This document shows, piece by piece, positions 46,301 to 53,998 of a stretch of DNA of 64,000 nucleotides; positions within the stretch are counted from its first letter, which is position 1, and each line of letters begins with the position of its first letter. Made by a program: the position numbers and the translations under genes. The stretch comes from Cognatundibacterium rivi (lineage in GTDB: Bacteria; Pseudomonadota; Gammaproteobacteria; Burkholderiales; Burkholderiaceae_D): contig NZ_JAGSPK010000001.1 in the NCBI RefSeq assembly GCF_018139565.1, forward strand, positions 186,001-250,000, in the 5' to 3' direction. Below the pieces are notes generated by a model, which saw only the letters and a program-made list of their open reading frames with translations, was not told where the DNA came from and did not search any database.

Positions 46301-46603
46301 CATGTTCTTTTTGAACACGAACTCAATGTCGAATTCAGCAAAGCCCTCGTTTGCCGACGAATACAGGGCTTTCACACCCTGTACACTTTGCAGTGACTTT
46401 TCGAGACGGTTGATAATCTCCCGTTCTGCCGTATCTGGCGAAGCGCCGGGATAAGTGATGATGACCGATAAGCCGGGAACTTCAACGTCCGGATTCTGAT
46501 TGACCCGCAATTTGCTGAGTGCCAGCAAACCCAGTGCCATCAGGGCGATGATCATCACGATGGTGGCGATCGGTCGCTTGATACTGAAATCAGATAAAAA
46601 CAT
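43355..46603 (-). CDS. RND efflux transporter permease (HAE1/AcrB type)
   Basis: 1082 residues with the standard RND layout: one helix, a large periplasmic loop, six helices, a second periplasmic loop and five helices. The proton-relay aspartates are visible in GVLIDDAIVVRENI, and the MPTEMREP and GLVAKNAILLLD segments match the family. It exports drugs, solvents or other hydrophobic compounds as a trimer in the inner membrane. The adaptor gene lies 2 bases upstream on the same strand. No outer-membrane channel (TolC/OprM) gene is nearby, so a shared channel is likely. A ~40-residue C-terminal extension contains an extra hydrophobic stretch. Confidence 0.95.
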   Translation of the reverse strand: MFLSDFSIKRPIATIVMIIALMALGLLALSKLRVNQNPDVEVPGLSVIITYPGASPDTAEREIINRLEKSLQSVQGVKALYSSANEGFAEFDIEFVFKKNMIEASDDVRNVISAVRYKMPTEMREPVIKRWDPSAQPIINMALSSSKLSHAEISRMAEDLLADKFRAVPGVATVVVNGSLKRELSVLLRAEKLREFNVSVGEVVNALRNQNTNAPVGKIRGKLDEESIRLVGRIESPEEFQGIVVKRNGDQIVRLAQVATIEDSFADINGLSIRSGKPNVGMQITKSREASTVSVATAVREMVKEINTGFEKDQPGTKLEITRDGGKDAQNSLNNVIESLVLGAGLTIFVVYAFLNSWRSTLITALSLPTSVVAAFIAVWLCGFTLNFMTLLGLSLAIGVLIDDAIVVRENIVRHMQMGSDRRTAALEGTAEIGLAVAATTFSIIAVFIPVAFMPGMPGEWFRPFALTVTCSVLVSLGISFTLDPMLSAYWGDPPDHHTAPKKGLGKILERFNNWFDHQADRYGRVIAWALHHRRWMGTIALVSLITALGLQIKWGGTSFLPTADSGNLMIEVRTPASSSLEYARLKMERAAAIARTISETKDTNSNITPSGGRIYVDIGKRTERKRSAKEIAVELRNKIKPLVGAEYTVLDDLNNGARKPVQIEFTGPDSRKLLEITSAYMEKLQNVPGAVDIGLSQQDPKKELKIELNRGLANSMGISSNDAAQALRVAFAGIEVGDWVDPTGETRDVAVRLHPDDRVSKENIERLPIAITGTNQMVPLDQIASISMGKGPSGIEHSNGKRTITVSANAQGRSNGEVIADAKKLAESFNYPPGYGLNITGSGQDQEEVFGAMMIALLSGIGLMYLILVMQFGSFTAPLGVMLSLPLSLIGVVLALLITGSTINLMSLIGVIMLMGLVAKNAILLLDAARKNEAEGMNREEALMQAGRVRLRPILMTTFALIAGMMPVALGLGEGGEFYRPLAIAIIGGTITSTLLTLLVVPTFYDSIEIAKDRMMDKMHARGTRYHPSLAFIVTMLEAFFTLTFVRLIYRSLLKLWRLISGRKSSTGIVATSLSGADQMK

Positions 46604-46605
46604 AA

Positions 46606-47808
46606 TCAGTTGCCTCCGCTGGCGATAGTGGTCGATGCCGGCAGATTCGCACCGATCGCCACATCGACTTTTGGTGTTGCTGCCATTTCGATTGCCTGTC
46701 CGTCTCTGAAGCTGGAATTCGGGCTGCGCATCACGACATCACCCTCAGCCAGCCCACTGCGCACTTCGTAGTGACCAGAGCGTTGATCGCGTTTTCCTAT
46801 ATTCAGATCAACCCGTTTCAGGGTTTTTCCATTGATGCGCCAGGCATAGGATTTATCTCCTGCTTTCACTAATGCGCCTTCTGGTAGCGTGAGGGCATTT
46901 ACTGTCGTAGATTCGATATTGCCTTCGGCGTACAGGCCTGATACGCGCGGCTGATTACTGTCGGCAAATGCCACCAGCACTTCCACCTGACGCGTGACAT
47001 CGTTCGCCGCCGGGTCAACACGAGTTACTTTGCCGCGGAATTCCTGGCCACCATAACCATTGATGCGGAAGCTGACCGGTTGACCGATTCTGACCTGGGC
47101 AATTTTGTCCGCCGAGACGCGCCCGGTAAAACGCATGCTGGTCGGATCGATGACTTTGACCAATTCTTTTCCAACCGCTGCGGTGTCACCGGCAGAGACT
47201 TTGCGCTCGCTGACGACACCGTCAAACGGTGCCCGCACGATTGTGCGTTGCAATTGCTGGCGCGCGGTACTTGCACGGGCACGGGACGCGGATAATTCGC
47301 TGCGTGCCGCGTTGACTTTGACTTCCGCCTCGTCGAGTGCCTGTAATGAAGTCATTCCTGAGGCGCGTAAAGTTTTCAGACGCTGCAGGGCGCGATCTGC
47401 CTGATCCAGTGCGAGCGCTGCGCTGCGCGCATTGTCTTCGGCTGAATTCAGATTTTCCCGGATCGAAGTTTCATCGAGTCTGACCAGTACGTCTCCGCGC
47501 TTGACGACATCCCCGTTCTCTTTCAGTACCTGCAGCACGATCGTGGACACTTCTGCTCGCAGATCTGCTTTACGTTCAGGCTGTATTGAACCGGTAACGA
47601 CCGGGCCGGATGCCAGTGCGTTGCTTTGCACCTTCATGATGTCTTCCGGAGCGATGATCAGTTTCGGCGCTGCCGCGGTATCCTGCTTTTCTGCTTTGCT
47701 TGTGGCGCTGCTGGCAGAAGCTGCATTTTTTGGTTTATCTGCTTCTTTATTGCTGCAAGCGGTGAGCGTTGAGGCAATAGCGAGGACAATAAGTGTTTTT
47801 CGTAACAT
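46606..47808 (-). CDS. RND efflux periplasmic adaptor (membrane fusion protein)
   Basis: 400 residues from the ATG at 47808. The frame is open upstream to 47892, but that part lacks a signal peptide. The signal ends in the lipobox TLTAC with the cysteine at 18, so the adaptor is lipid-anchored. A lipoyl-like half (LRAEVSTIVLQVLKENGDVVKRGDVLVRLD), a helical hairpin (about 110-180), the second half-motif IVRAPFDGVVSERKVSAGDT and a beta-barrel domain follow in the expected order. It links the permease to an outer-membrane channel. It is the first gene of a two-gene efflux operon, and no regulator gene is adjacent. Confidence 0.93.
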   Translation of the reverse strand: MLRKTLIVLAIASTLTACSNKEADKPKNAASASSATSKAEKQDTAAAPKLIIAPEDIMKVQSNALASGPVVTGSIQPERKADLRAEVSTIVLQVLKENGDVVKRGDVLVRLDETSIRENLNSAEDNARSAALALDQADRALQRLKTLRASGMTSLQALDEAEVKVNAARSELSASRARASTARQQLQRTIVRAPFDGVVSERKVSAGDTAAVGKELVKVIDPTSMRFTGRVSADKIAQVRIGQPVSFRINGYGGQEFRGKVTRVDPAANDVTRQVEVLVAFADSNQPRVSGLYAEGNIESTTVNALTLPEGALVKAGDKSYAWRINGKTLKRVDLNIGKRDQRSGHYEVRSGLAEGDVVMRSPNSSFRDGQAIEMAATPKVDVAIGANLPASTTIASGGN

Positions 47809-48095
47809 GAGAGGTCTCTTGCGCAAGTGAGAGGGACGGGATGATACTGAACCGGAAGTATTCCGAAGTCGCCGTGCTTGGACAAGGGGCAAGGATTTAA
47901 GTTGCCATTTTTGATGGATGAAATGCTAATTTCAGGGGATGAAATGCATTCAGGGATGCAGCAACGTGGAATACCAGCGATGGATTTGGGACAGACGAGA
48001 GTACTTACTATGCAGTGATGCTGTGCCCGGAATGTGCGGAATATCCGTACAACAGGTTATTTGTGTCGACCCGTCAGTGTAAAGGTCTTTGCGGC

Positions 48096-48575
48096 TTACT
48101 TTTGCAAACGGGCAACCAATCCTTCGGATGCGTCTTCAATGTAATCCAGCACCAGATCAAAGCCGCTGACGCCGCCGTAATACGGGTCGGGCACTTCTTC
48201 CGCCTGAGTATGCTGGGCGTAATGCATTAACAGATCCAGCTTATGCTGATAGGGTTCAGGACACGCCGCCTGCAGTAGAGCGAGATTACTTTTATCCATC
48301 GCCAGCAGCAGATCGAAGTTAACGAAGTCTTCCGCTTTTATCTGGCGCGCCCGTTGCTGTGACAAATCAAATCCTCGTTTAACTGCAAAACCATGTGAGC
48401 GCGCATCGGGCGGTTCGCCGATGTGATACGCATGTGTTCCGGCGGAATCGATCACTAATTGTTCTGATATCCCCGCCGCTTTCGCTTTGGCGCGAAATAC
48501 CCCCTCCGCCGTCGGAGAGCGGCAGATATTCCCCATGCAAATGAAGAGAATAGAAGTAACTTTAGGAGGGTTCAT
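48096..48575 (-). CDS. Low-molecular-weight protein-tyrosine phosphatase
   Basis: 159 residues from the ATG at 48575 (MNPPKVTS); the upstream extension to 48632 is not typical. The P-loop is CMGNICRS with the nucleophile C13 and R19. The general acid aspartate is in VPDPYYGGVSGFD near the C-terminus, as in the family. Bacterial members dephosphorylate tyrosine kinases in polysaccharide export or other proteins. No kinase or capsule gene lies here, and the sequence looks like the housekeeping cytoplasmic type. Confidence 0.94.
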   Translation of the reverse strand: MNPPKVTSILFICMGNICRSPTAEGVFRAKAKAAGISEQLVIDSAGTHAYHIGEPPDARSHGFAVKRGFDLSQQRARQIKAEDFVNFDLLLAMDKSNLALLQAACPEPYQHKLDLLMHYAQHTQAEEVPDPYYGGVSGFDLVLDYIEDASEGLVARLQK

Positions 48576-48813
48576 CTTAGCGCAACGGCCAATAGCTGCT
48601 ATTTGTAACGAGCGGGGGACTGATGTTAACACGCTGGGAAAGGTAAAAAACCGTTTACCGGGCGGGTAAATGTCAACGATTTATAAATTTACTTATCCCA
48701 TTCTTTATTGGGGAAGTAGTTCAGCGATACAAATTTCTGACATTGCCAGAATGCACAGAAAAAGAATGCCGCAAATCACTACGGCTTATCGCAGCATGTC
48801 TGCTCCAGCCTGC

Positions 48814-49065
48814 TTATTCGTTACGATAGATGTATAAGGCCGCACATAGTATCGTGCCAGTCGCATACAACCAGCGCGTATCGCTGCCGGTGAGGTAAGG
48901 GTAGAGCATCAGCGCAATTCCCAGCCATTTACACTTCGTCTGTTCCATCTTTTTGCCGTAGCGATACGCCGCAAAGCCGATGATGCCAAAAAGAAGCGCA
49001 CCAAAAATATACGCGGGCGTTGGTAACATGCTGAATAAAGTGGCCTGTAATTCCTGTTCATCCAT
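48814..49065 (-). CDS. Small membrane protein, hypothetical
   Basis: 83 residues with hydrophobic segments near 17-36, 46-58 and 65-79. Polar features are the RYGKKMEQTKCKW loop and an Asn-Glu end. The predicted topology is two or three helices. It follows the MAPEG gene on the same strand after 27 bases, so the two are probably co-transcribed. No function is recognised. Confidence 0.75.
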   Translation of the reverse strand: MDEQELQATLFSMLPTPAYIFGALLFGIIGFAAYRYGKKMEQTKCKWLGIALMLYPYLTGSDTRWLYATGTILCAALYIYRNE

Positions 49066-49092
49066 TATCTGTTCCTGTGATTGAAAGATAGT

Positions 49093-49485
49093 TTAAGACA
49101 TCAGTAAGATTGCGATATTCACCGCAACCCCGGCGGTCCAGACCAGACTGCGCAGATTGCTCATATTTGCCAGGTATGTCGCGACGTAGATCAGCCGCAG
49201 ACCGATAAATATCATCGCCAGCGTATCAATGCGTCCCTGATCTGCATGCGCTTGCTGCGCGAGAACGACTGCCGCGATAAACAGTGGCAGAGCTTCCCAG
49301 CCATTTTGTTGCGCGGCATTCGCGCGTTGTCGCCAGCCCTCTAATTGCAGCGCCCACAAGCGCGGTTGCTGATTGTTGTAGCGACCGTCTTCCGGTTTCA
49401 TCTTTGCCGATCCTGCCTTTGCTAATCCCACTGTGATGACCGGTAACAGACATGCTGTCAGTACACACCAGTTTGCTAAAGTCAT
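49093..49485 (-). CDS. MAPEG family membrane protein
   Basis: 130 residues with four hydrophobic helices. The central motif NAAQQNGWEALPLFIAAVVLA and the later LRLIYVATYLANM segment are typical of bacterial MAPEG proteins (eicosanoid and glutathione metabolism family). Bacterial members are integral membrane proteins of mostly unknown function. It forms a likely two-gene unit with the small membrane protein downstream. Confidence 0.9.
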   Translation of the reverse strand: MTLANWCVLTACLLPVITVGLAKAGSAKMKPEDGRYNNQQPRLWALQLEGWRQRANAAQQNGWEALPLFIAAVVLAQQAHADQGRIDTLAMIFIGLRLIYVATYLANMSNLRSLVWTAGVAVNIAILLMS

Positions 49486-49693
49486 GAAGTTTCCTTTTTC
49501 TGAATTTTAAATTCGTCACGTCGCATGCGTGGCAGATAGTATTCCTGTTTCGGCAAAACGTCACAGCGTGCAGCATAAGATGCGATCAATACATGCAGCA
49601 TCGATCAACGAAATAAATTCTCTTTATTTTTGCGACGTAACAATTGGCTACAATTCTGCGGCAAATATCGTGTCAACAGAAATCAAGCGGGCT

Positions 49694-49901
49694 GCGTTCT
49701 TGGCTTACGTAGATTGACTACGCAAAATAAACTCAACGAAAGAACAGGACCTATCATGAAACAAGTTATCGCCGCTATCATCGCAACTACTTTCGCAATG
49801 GGTACAGCGTTCGCCCAGACACCAGCAGCCCCAGCTGCTCCTGCCAAAGCAAGTGCGCCAGCCGCTGCAGTTAAAGCCGAAGCGAAAGCAGAAACAAAAG
49901 T
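49694..49901 (+). repeat. Direct repeat copy 1 (leader plus 5' coding region); copy 2 at 50310-50517
   Basis: About 208 bases repeat with offset 616 at roughly 96% identity, covering about 60 bases before the ATG and the first ~48 codons. The shared leader contains an imperfect hairpin (TTACGTAG / CTACGCAA) and the Shine-Dalgarno region. Confidence 0.9.
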
Positions 49902-50091
49902 AGCGCCACCAGTAGCGGCTGCAGAGGCAAAAGCAGCCAGCGCTGCAGCAGAATCAAAAGCTTCAGTACCGTCAGCAGAAAAAAAATCTAAGCATGTGAA
50001 GCACATGAAAAAAGAAGCGAATGCAGAAGTTAAAACGGATGCAAAAGCAGAAGTAAAAGCAGATACAACAAAAGCGACACCAGCAAAATAA
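49756..50091 (+). CDS. Secreted Ala/Lys-rich low-complexity protein, paralogue 1
   Basis: 111 residues. A clear signal peptide (MKQVIAAIIATTFAMGTAFA) is followed by a mature part made almost only of Ala, Lys, Glu, Val, Pro and Thr. A basic patch (KKSKHVKHMKKEA) and repeating AEVKTDAKAEVKAD units follow. There are no cysteines. It should be periplasmic, extended or helical, and cationic. The composition recalls acid-shock (Asr-like) or polyanion-binding proteins, but no family is recognised. A second copy lies directly downstream. The leader, start and signal are nearly identical, while the tails have diverged by short in-frame indels. Confidence 0.8.
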   Translation: MKQVIAAIIATTFAMGTAFAQTPAAPAAPAKASAPAAAVKAEAKAETKVAPPVAAAEAKAASAAAESKASVPSAEKKSKHVKHMKKEANAEVKTDAKAEVKADTTKATPAK

Positions 50092-50127
50092 TGGTTTGAT
50101 TTTGTTGCCTCTGAATTGAGGTAAAAG

Positions 50128-50163
50128 ACCGGCGTAACATCATTGATGTGCGCCGGTTTTTTT
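50128..50163 (+). terminator. Terminator after paralogue 1
   Basis: The stem ACCGGCG / CGCCGGT with an inner ACATC / GATGT pairing (50128-50158) is followed by a T run. Confidence 0.85.
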
Positions 50164-50371
50164 ATACGAAAAAATATGAAAATGAAGTACAGAAAAAATT
50201 ATTCGGCAGATTATTTTTAATAAAAATTACTGCGACAGAAGATCGGAAAATAAAAAAATAAATACTTCAATTTTTTTTAAAAAACCTGTCAACACAATGT
50301 AGCAAGGTCGCGTTATTAGCTTACGTAGATTGACTACGCAAAACAAACTCAACGAAAGAACAGGACCTATC

Positions 50372-50704
50372 ATGAAACAAGTTATCGCCGCTATCATCGC
50401 AACTACTTTCGCAATGGGTACAGCGTTCGCCCAGACACCAGCAGCCCCAGCTGCTTCTGCCAAAGCAAGTGCGCCAGCCGCTGCAGTTAAAGCCGAAACG
50501 AAAGCGGAAACAAAAGTGGAAACAAAAGTGGCACCACCAGCACCAGTAGTAGAAGCAAAAGCAGCGAGTGCAACCGCAGAGAAAAAAGTAAAGCATGTAA
50601 AACATGCGAAAAAAGAAGCAAAGACAGACGTTAAAGCAGATGCAAAATCAGAAGTGAAAACTGAAGTCAAAGCAGAAGCAGCGAAGACAGCTCCAGCTAA
50701 ATAA
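50372..50704 (+). CDS. Secreted Ala/Lys-rich low-complexity protein, paralogue 2
   Basis: 110 residues. The signal peptide is identical to that of the upstream paralogue (MKQVIAAIIATTFAMGTAFA). The mature part has the same Ala/Lys/Glu/Val bias, with repeating ETKAETKVETKV units, a basic KKVKHVKHAKKEAK patch and a VKTEVKAEAAKT tail. The copy gained one ETKV unit and lost a Ser/Ala-rich segment. Its own leader and terminator make it an independent unit, so the pair arose by duplication of a whole transcription unit. The function is unknown. Confidence 0.8.
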   Translation: MKQVIAAIIATTFAMGTAFAQTPAAPAASAKASAPAAAVKAETKAETKVETKVAPPAPVVEAKAASATAEKKVKHVKHAKKEAKTDVKADAKSEVKTEVKAEAAKTAPAK

Positions 50705-50722
50705 TTCAGATTAAAAAAAAGG

Positions 50723-50757
50723 CGGCGCATATCAAATGATATGCGCCGTTTTTTTTA
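50723..50757 (+). terminator. Terminator after paralogue 2
   Basis: A perfect 10-bp stem, CGGCGCATAT (50723-50732) with ATATGCGCCG (50739-50748), has a 6-base loop and a T run. Confidence 0.9.
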
Positions 50758-50886
50758 ATAGCATCGTGTGAAAAATATGGAATTCACATAAAAATTTTTT
50801 ATATTTATTTTTAAAATTTTTTCTTTAACAGATTGAAGCGAATGAAGGATATAAAAAACTTCATCTGTTTTAATTCTTCTTCATTC

Positions 50887-51804
50887 TTAAAGTAATCCGA
50901 TTTTTTTCAGTGAATTTTTCAGTTCTTTTATATTGCCCTGTTCCGGCCAGCCGGTAACCTTGCTGCTGAGTTTTCCATCTTTAAAAAAATAAAATGTCGG
51001 CGTTCCCCAATGGTCAATGTCTTTCCATTCCTGTCTTTGATAAACCATGGTCATTTGAAAGTTGGGAAAAGAACGATTCCACTTCTGGATATCGTGAAAG
51101 TAACTGTGGCGCGTTTGCGGAACCAGCCATTTTCCATACTTACGAAACACCGTCATCATGGCAGGATCTTGCGAAATATCGCGTACTGCATTTCTGGAAA
51201 AATGGCATCCTGGGCTGGATGCCACAATAATTTTTATTCCCTTATCGATGTCAACATTTCTTCGTAATAAAGATAAGCTGTTTGCTTCAATCAACCATTC
51301 TGTTGGCATCTGAGCGGATACATCAGGTGCTTCCCGATGTGGAGGCAAAGCATCATTCACTGATAGCCTGCGCTGTGCAAGAAGTGCGTCTGCCTCTTTC
51401 AGCATTCTGACTTGCAAGAACGCGAAATATAACTTTTTATAGTGCTCTTCAGTGATCAGTTTGCGCTCTTCTAATACCTCGGAAATACGCTGCAGATATT
51501 TAACATATTTCGTTTCCTCGCTATAAAAAGCGGTCATATCTGCCGCACGAAAAAGAATGTTTAAATCAGATGACGAGGTTGATTTGATTTTTTCTGCGTC
51601 CAGAAACGGCAGCATAAGGCGATCAAAAGCATTTGCCACCGCGACTGCTTTGGCCGACGTTGTTTTTGTCGTGGCGTTTGCAATGCTATCCAGATCGGCA
51701 GATTGTTGTTCCAGTGTTTGCGAATACGCACCGCTCGTACTGAGTATCGTCACAAAAAATATGAGCGTCAGCTTGTGTTGGAGTGAAAACAAATATTGCT
51801 TCAT
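50887..51804 (-). CDS. Periplasmic thioredoxin-fold protein with a CXXS motif
   Basis: 305 residues. A hydrophobic N-terminus (LTLIFFVTILSTSGAYS) is a signal peptide or anchor. A helical region (30-150) precedes a thioredoxin-like domain. The active site reads SSPGCHFSRN, that is C200-H-F-S203, with the second cysteine replaced by serine; no other cysteine occurs in the protein. The cis-proline region is WGTPTFYFFKDGKL. Thioredoxin-fold proteins with one cysteine usually act as isomerases, reductases of mixed disulphides or binding proteins. The gene is more AT-rich than its neighbours. It resembles the TraF/thiol-disulphide group only loosely. Confidence 0.75.
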   Translation of the reverse strand: MKQYLFSLQHKLTLIFFVTILSTSGAYSQTLEQQSADLDSIANATTKTTSAKAVAVANAFDRLMLPFLDAEKIKSTSSSDLNILFRAADMTAFYSEETKYVKYLQRISEVLEERKLITEEHYKKLYFAFLQVRMLKEADALLAQRRLSVNDALPPHREAPDVSAQMPTEWLIEANSLSLLRRNVDIDKGIKIIVASSPGCHFSRNAVRDISQDPAMMTVFRKYGKWLVPQTRHSYFHDIQKWNRSFPNFQMTMVYQRQEWKDIDHWGTPTFYFFKDGKLSSKVTGWPEQGNIKELKNSLKKIGLL

Positions 51805-52119
51805 AAAATGTTAGAAAAAATTACTCAACGGTGGAAATGGAATGCGTCAAAATGATCCGGCAAAGATACGCAGATCTGAGTCTGCGTTTGCGTACCGTAG
51901 TGATCAATAGATTTATCCTGGTTGACTAAAGAATATCTGACACGAATGAATTTGTTAACGTTAACTTCTCTTTTTGTGGGGCGTCTTGTATCACAAAATT
52001 CTTCTTGCAGATTGAAAACGAAATAAACGCTGATATCGTGGTTTCTTGCGCACGGGGATGCGGTCAAGATGTGGTTAAATGTAAGTTCAATATTTATCGC
52101 CACTGACTGACTTCAATGT
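51805..52119. other. Divergent intergenic region with a doubtful small frame
   Basis: 315 bases between the CXXS protein gene and a solute-binding protein gene. A 92-codon minus-strand frame (51825-52103) opens with GTG, has no Shine-Dalgarno and encodes a protein with alternating hydrophobic and polar stretches. It could be a real gene upstream of the CXXS gene, but support is weak. Confidence 0.35.
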
Positions 52120-52872
52120 ATGAAGAAACAAGGGTTTTGCTTACTTGGATTGTTTTGCGCATGGCAGGCATCTGCAACGGATTTACGCGTAGCGATATGG
52201 GAAAGTGCTGCGCCATATAACGTGAAAACGGAAGGCGGCTGGAAAGGGCCGTGTGTTGATGTTTATCGTGCGATAGAAGCGATTGATCCGCAGTTGCACT
52301 TTGTGCTGGATGACGATCCTATGCCGATTCGCCGTATCGAATATGAGCTCAGCGCAGGGCGGCGTGACATTATCTGTGGTGCCAGAAAAAATGCATCGCG
52401 TGAAGCTGCTGGTATGCAGTTTCTGAAACAGGGTTTACATACGACGGGTTACCGGCTGGCAGTCAGAGCCGGTGATGTTGTTGTCGTAAATAACTGGGAT
52501 GATGTGAAAAAACTGGGTAAGGCTGGCAAAGTGCTGATCATGCAGGGGCATGCAGAGATAGAACGTTTGCAGCAGTTGGGTGTGATCCTCGATAGCGGCA
52601 CACCGACCGCCGAACAGAATCTGATCAAACTGGAAGCAGGACGCGGTAGATTTTTTTATCACCGCGATTCTTTTTTTAAGAGCGGTGCCTACTCACCGAA
52701 AAATCATCCGAATATCCGGTTGTTGCCGGTCATACTGGATCCCAGCCCGGCGTATATTGCGGGTGGAAAAATGGTTCCCAAAGAAGTGATGGCACAGATT
52801 GATACTGCCTTCAGCAAACTGGTGCGTAACGGCGAATTAAACCGCATCATCAAAGCAAACGCTCTCGATTAA
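52120..52872 (+). CDS. Periplasmic solute-binding protein (SBP_bac_3-like)
   Basis: 250 residues with a signal peptide (GFCLLGLFCAWQASA). The mature part starts with a beta strand (TDLRVAIWESAAPYNVK) and has the two-lobe pattern of family-3 solute-binding proteins, including the CVDVYRAIEAIDP and RRDIICGARKNASRE regions. It ends in a helix, AFSKLVRNGELNRIIKAN. No ABC permease is adjacent. It is a distant paralogue of the protein at 35060-35869. The 3' end may overlap the frameshifted minus-strand gene. Confidence 0.85.
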   Translation: MKKQGFCLLGLFCAWQASATDLRVAIWESAAPYNVKTEGGWKGPCVDVYRAIEAIDPQLHFVLDDDPMPIRRIEYELSAGRRDIICGARKNASREAAGMQFLKQGLHTTGYRLAVRAGDVVVVNNWDDVKKLGKAGKVLIMQGHAEIERLQQLGVILDSGTPTAEQNLIKLEAGRGRFFYHRDSFFKSGAYSPKNHPNIRLLPVILDPSPAYIAGGKMVPKEVMAQIDTAFSKLVRNGELNRIIKANALD

Positions 52873-53605
52873 ATTTCATTCGCAACATCGCTGAACGCTT
52901 TGTCCTGCGCTGATTGTTTCAGCGCTCTCCCATATAAATCACACGTGGGCACGGTGATTGTGGTGATATCTGCGGGCACCAGAATGACACCGTGATCGAC
53001 CAGCGCCGACAGGAGATTTCAACCAGATCCGCGGTGTTTCCCATGCCCATATTGCAGGTCGATTGCAATGCTGCATCGAGCGATTTCGCCTGAAAATAAC
53101 CGTAGGTGCTGATGGTTTGTATCGCTTCCGTTGCGCGTTGCGGTGGCACAGTTCCTGGTCGCACAATCAGTTTGCGCTGCTTCAACGGCACGATTGTCTC
53201 CACCTCCGCCGCGCCACAACTCCATTGTTTACCATCGCGCCCGCATTGGGCAACGTAATATAAAGGCTGGGTCTTGAGCTGCGCATGCGGACGGCATTTT
53301 ACATCGGCGTAATTTGCCTTATCCGCCTGAGCGCTGAAAGCGCGCGCGTCAATCTCGGCAACGCCGACACCGAATGGATCGCCGCAGACCAGTTTTTCTA
53401 ACAAGAGATGTTCGTTGCGACTGAGCCTGACAGGAAAGGTTTGCTCATCCGCGTTCGCATAGGCGTTGGCGGTCAGCATTGTGGCCGATGCCAGGAAAGA
53501 CAAAGGCATCATCCGACGCCGCCAGCCCGCTGTGTTCATGCGCTGTGTGGCGCAAAAGTGGCCAGACAAGCGCATGAATACGGGGACTTTTTCTTTGAGA
53601 GACAT
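52869..53605 (-). pseudogene. Secreted hypothetical protein with a probable frameshift near its C-terminus
   Basis: The original frame runs 53605-52919 (228 codons; a start at 53539 gives a better signal peptide ending ANAYANADE). It is convincing up to VEISC near 53020, after which it becomes Arg/Trp/Pro-rich with rare codons (RRWSITVSFWCPQIS). Shifting frame there opens a natural continuation ending at 52869, including VDHGVILVPADITTITVP and a Lys/Asp/Ala tail, with codons typical of this genome. A one-base deletion or sequencing error therefore seems to separate the last ~45 residues. The protein is Cys-containing and periplasmic, of no recognised family. Confidence 0.65.
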
Positions 53606-53656
53606 GTAATGACAGAGGCAGACGCCATCGTCAGACTCGCGTTGGCGCAGCCGGTA

Positions 53657-53905
53657 TCAGCGATAAAACGGCTCGACCTGACCTTTGACTTTGATCATCA
53701 GCGGATTACCTTTGCGGTCACGCGCCTTGCCTGCCGGCACGCTGATCCAGCCTTCGCTGATGCAATATTCTTCGACGTCCAGACGCTCTTTACCGTTGAG
53801 CTTGATGCCAACTTCGTGTTCAAACACGGCGGCGACGTAGTAAGGGCTGCGCGGATCAACCGACAGGCGATCCGGTAATGGGGGGAGTTGTGTAGTATCG
53901 TTCAT
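53657..53905 (-). CDS. DUF3297 family protein
   Basis: 82 residues, cytoplasmic. It matches the small DUF3297 family by the motifs LPDRLSVDPRSPYY, GIKLNGKERLDVEEYC, SEGWISVPAGKARDRKGNPL and KGQVEPFY. The function of the family is not known. It is a single gene, and its codon use fits the surroundings. Confidence 0.9.
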   Translation of the reverse strand: MNDTTQLPPLPDRLSVDPRSPYYVAAVFEHEVGIKLNGKERLDVEEYCISEGWISVPAGKARDRKGNPLMIKVKGQVEPFYR

Positions 53906-53998
53906 AGGCCGAATTATCTACCAGATGCGCTGTCTGTTCAATGCTGCTATCGATTTTGCTGACCGTGATGGATATTTCGCGCCAGTTTTATCGTGTCA

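Noticed and set aside
51825..52103. 92-codon GTG-started minus-strand frame upstream of the CXXS gene
   Set aside because: No Shine-Dalgarno and no recognised domain. It is kept only as a note in the intergenic entry, since its strand-like pattern and position leave some chance that it is real.
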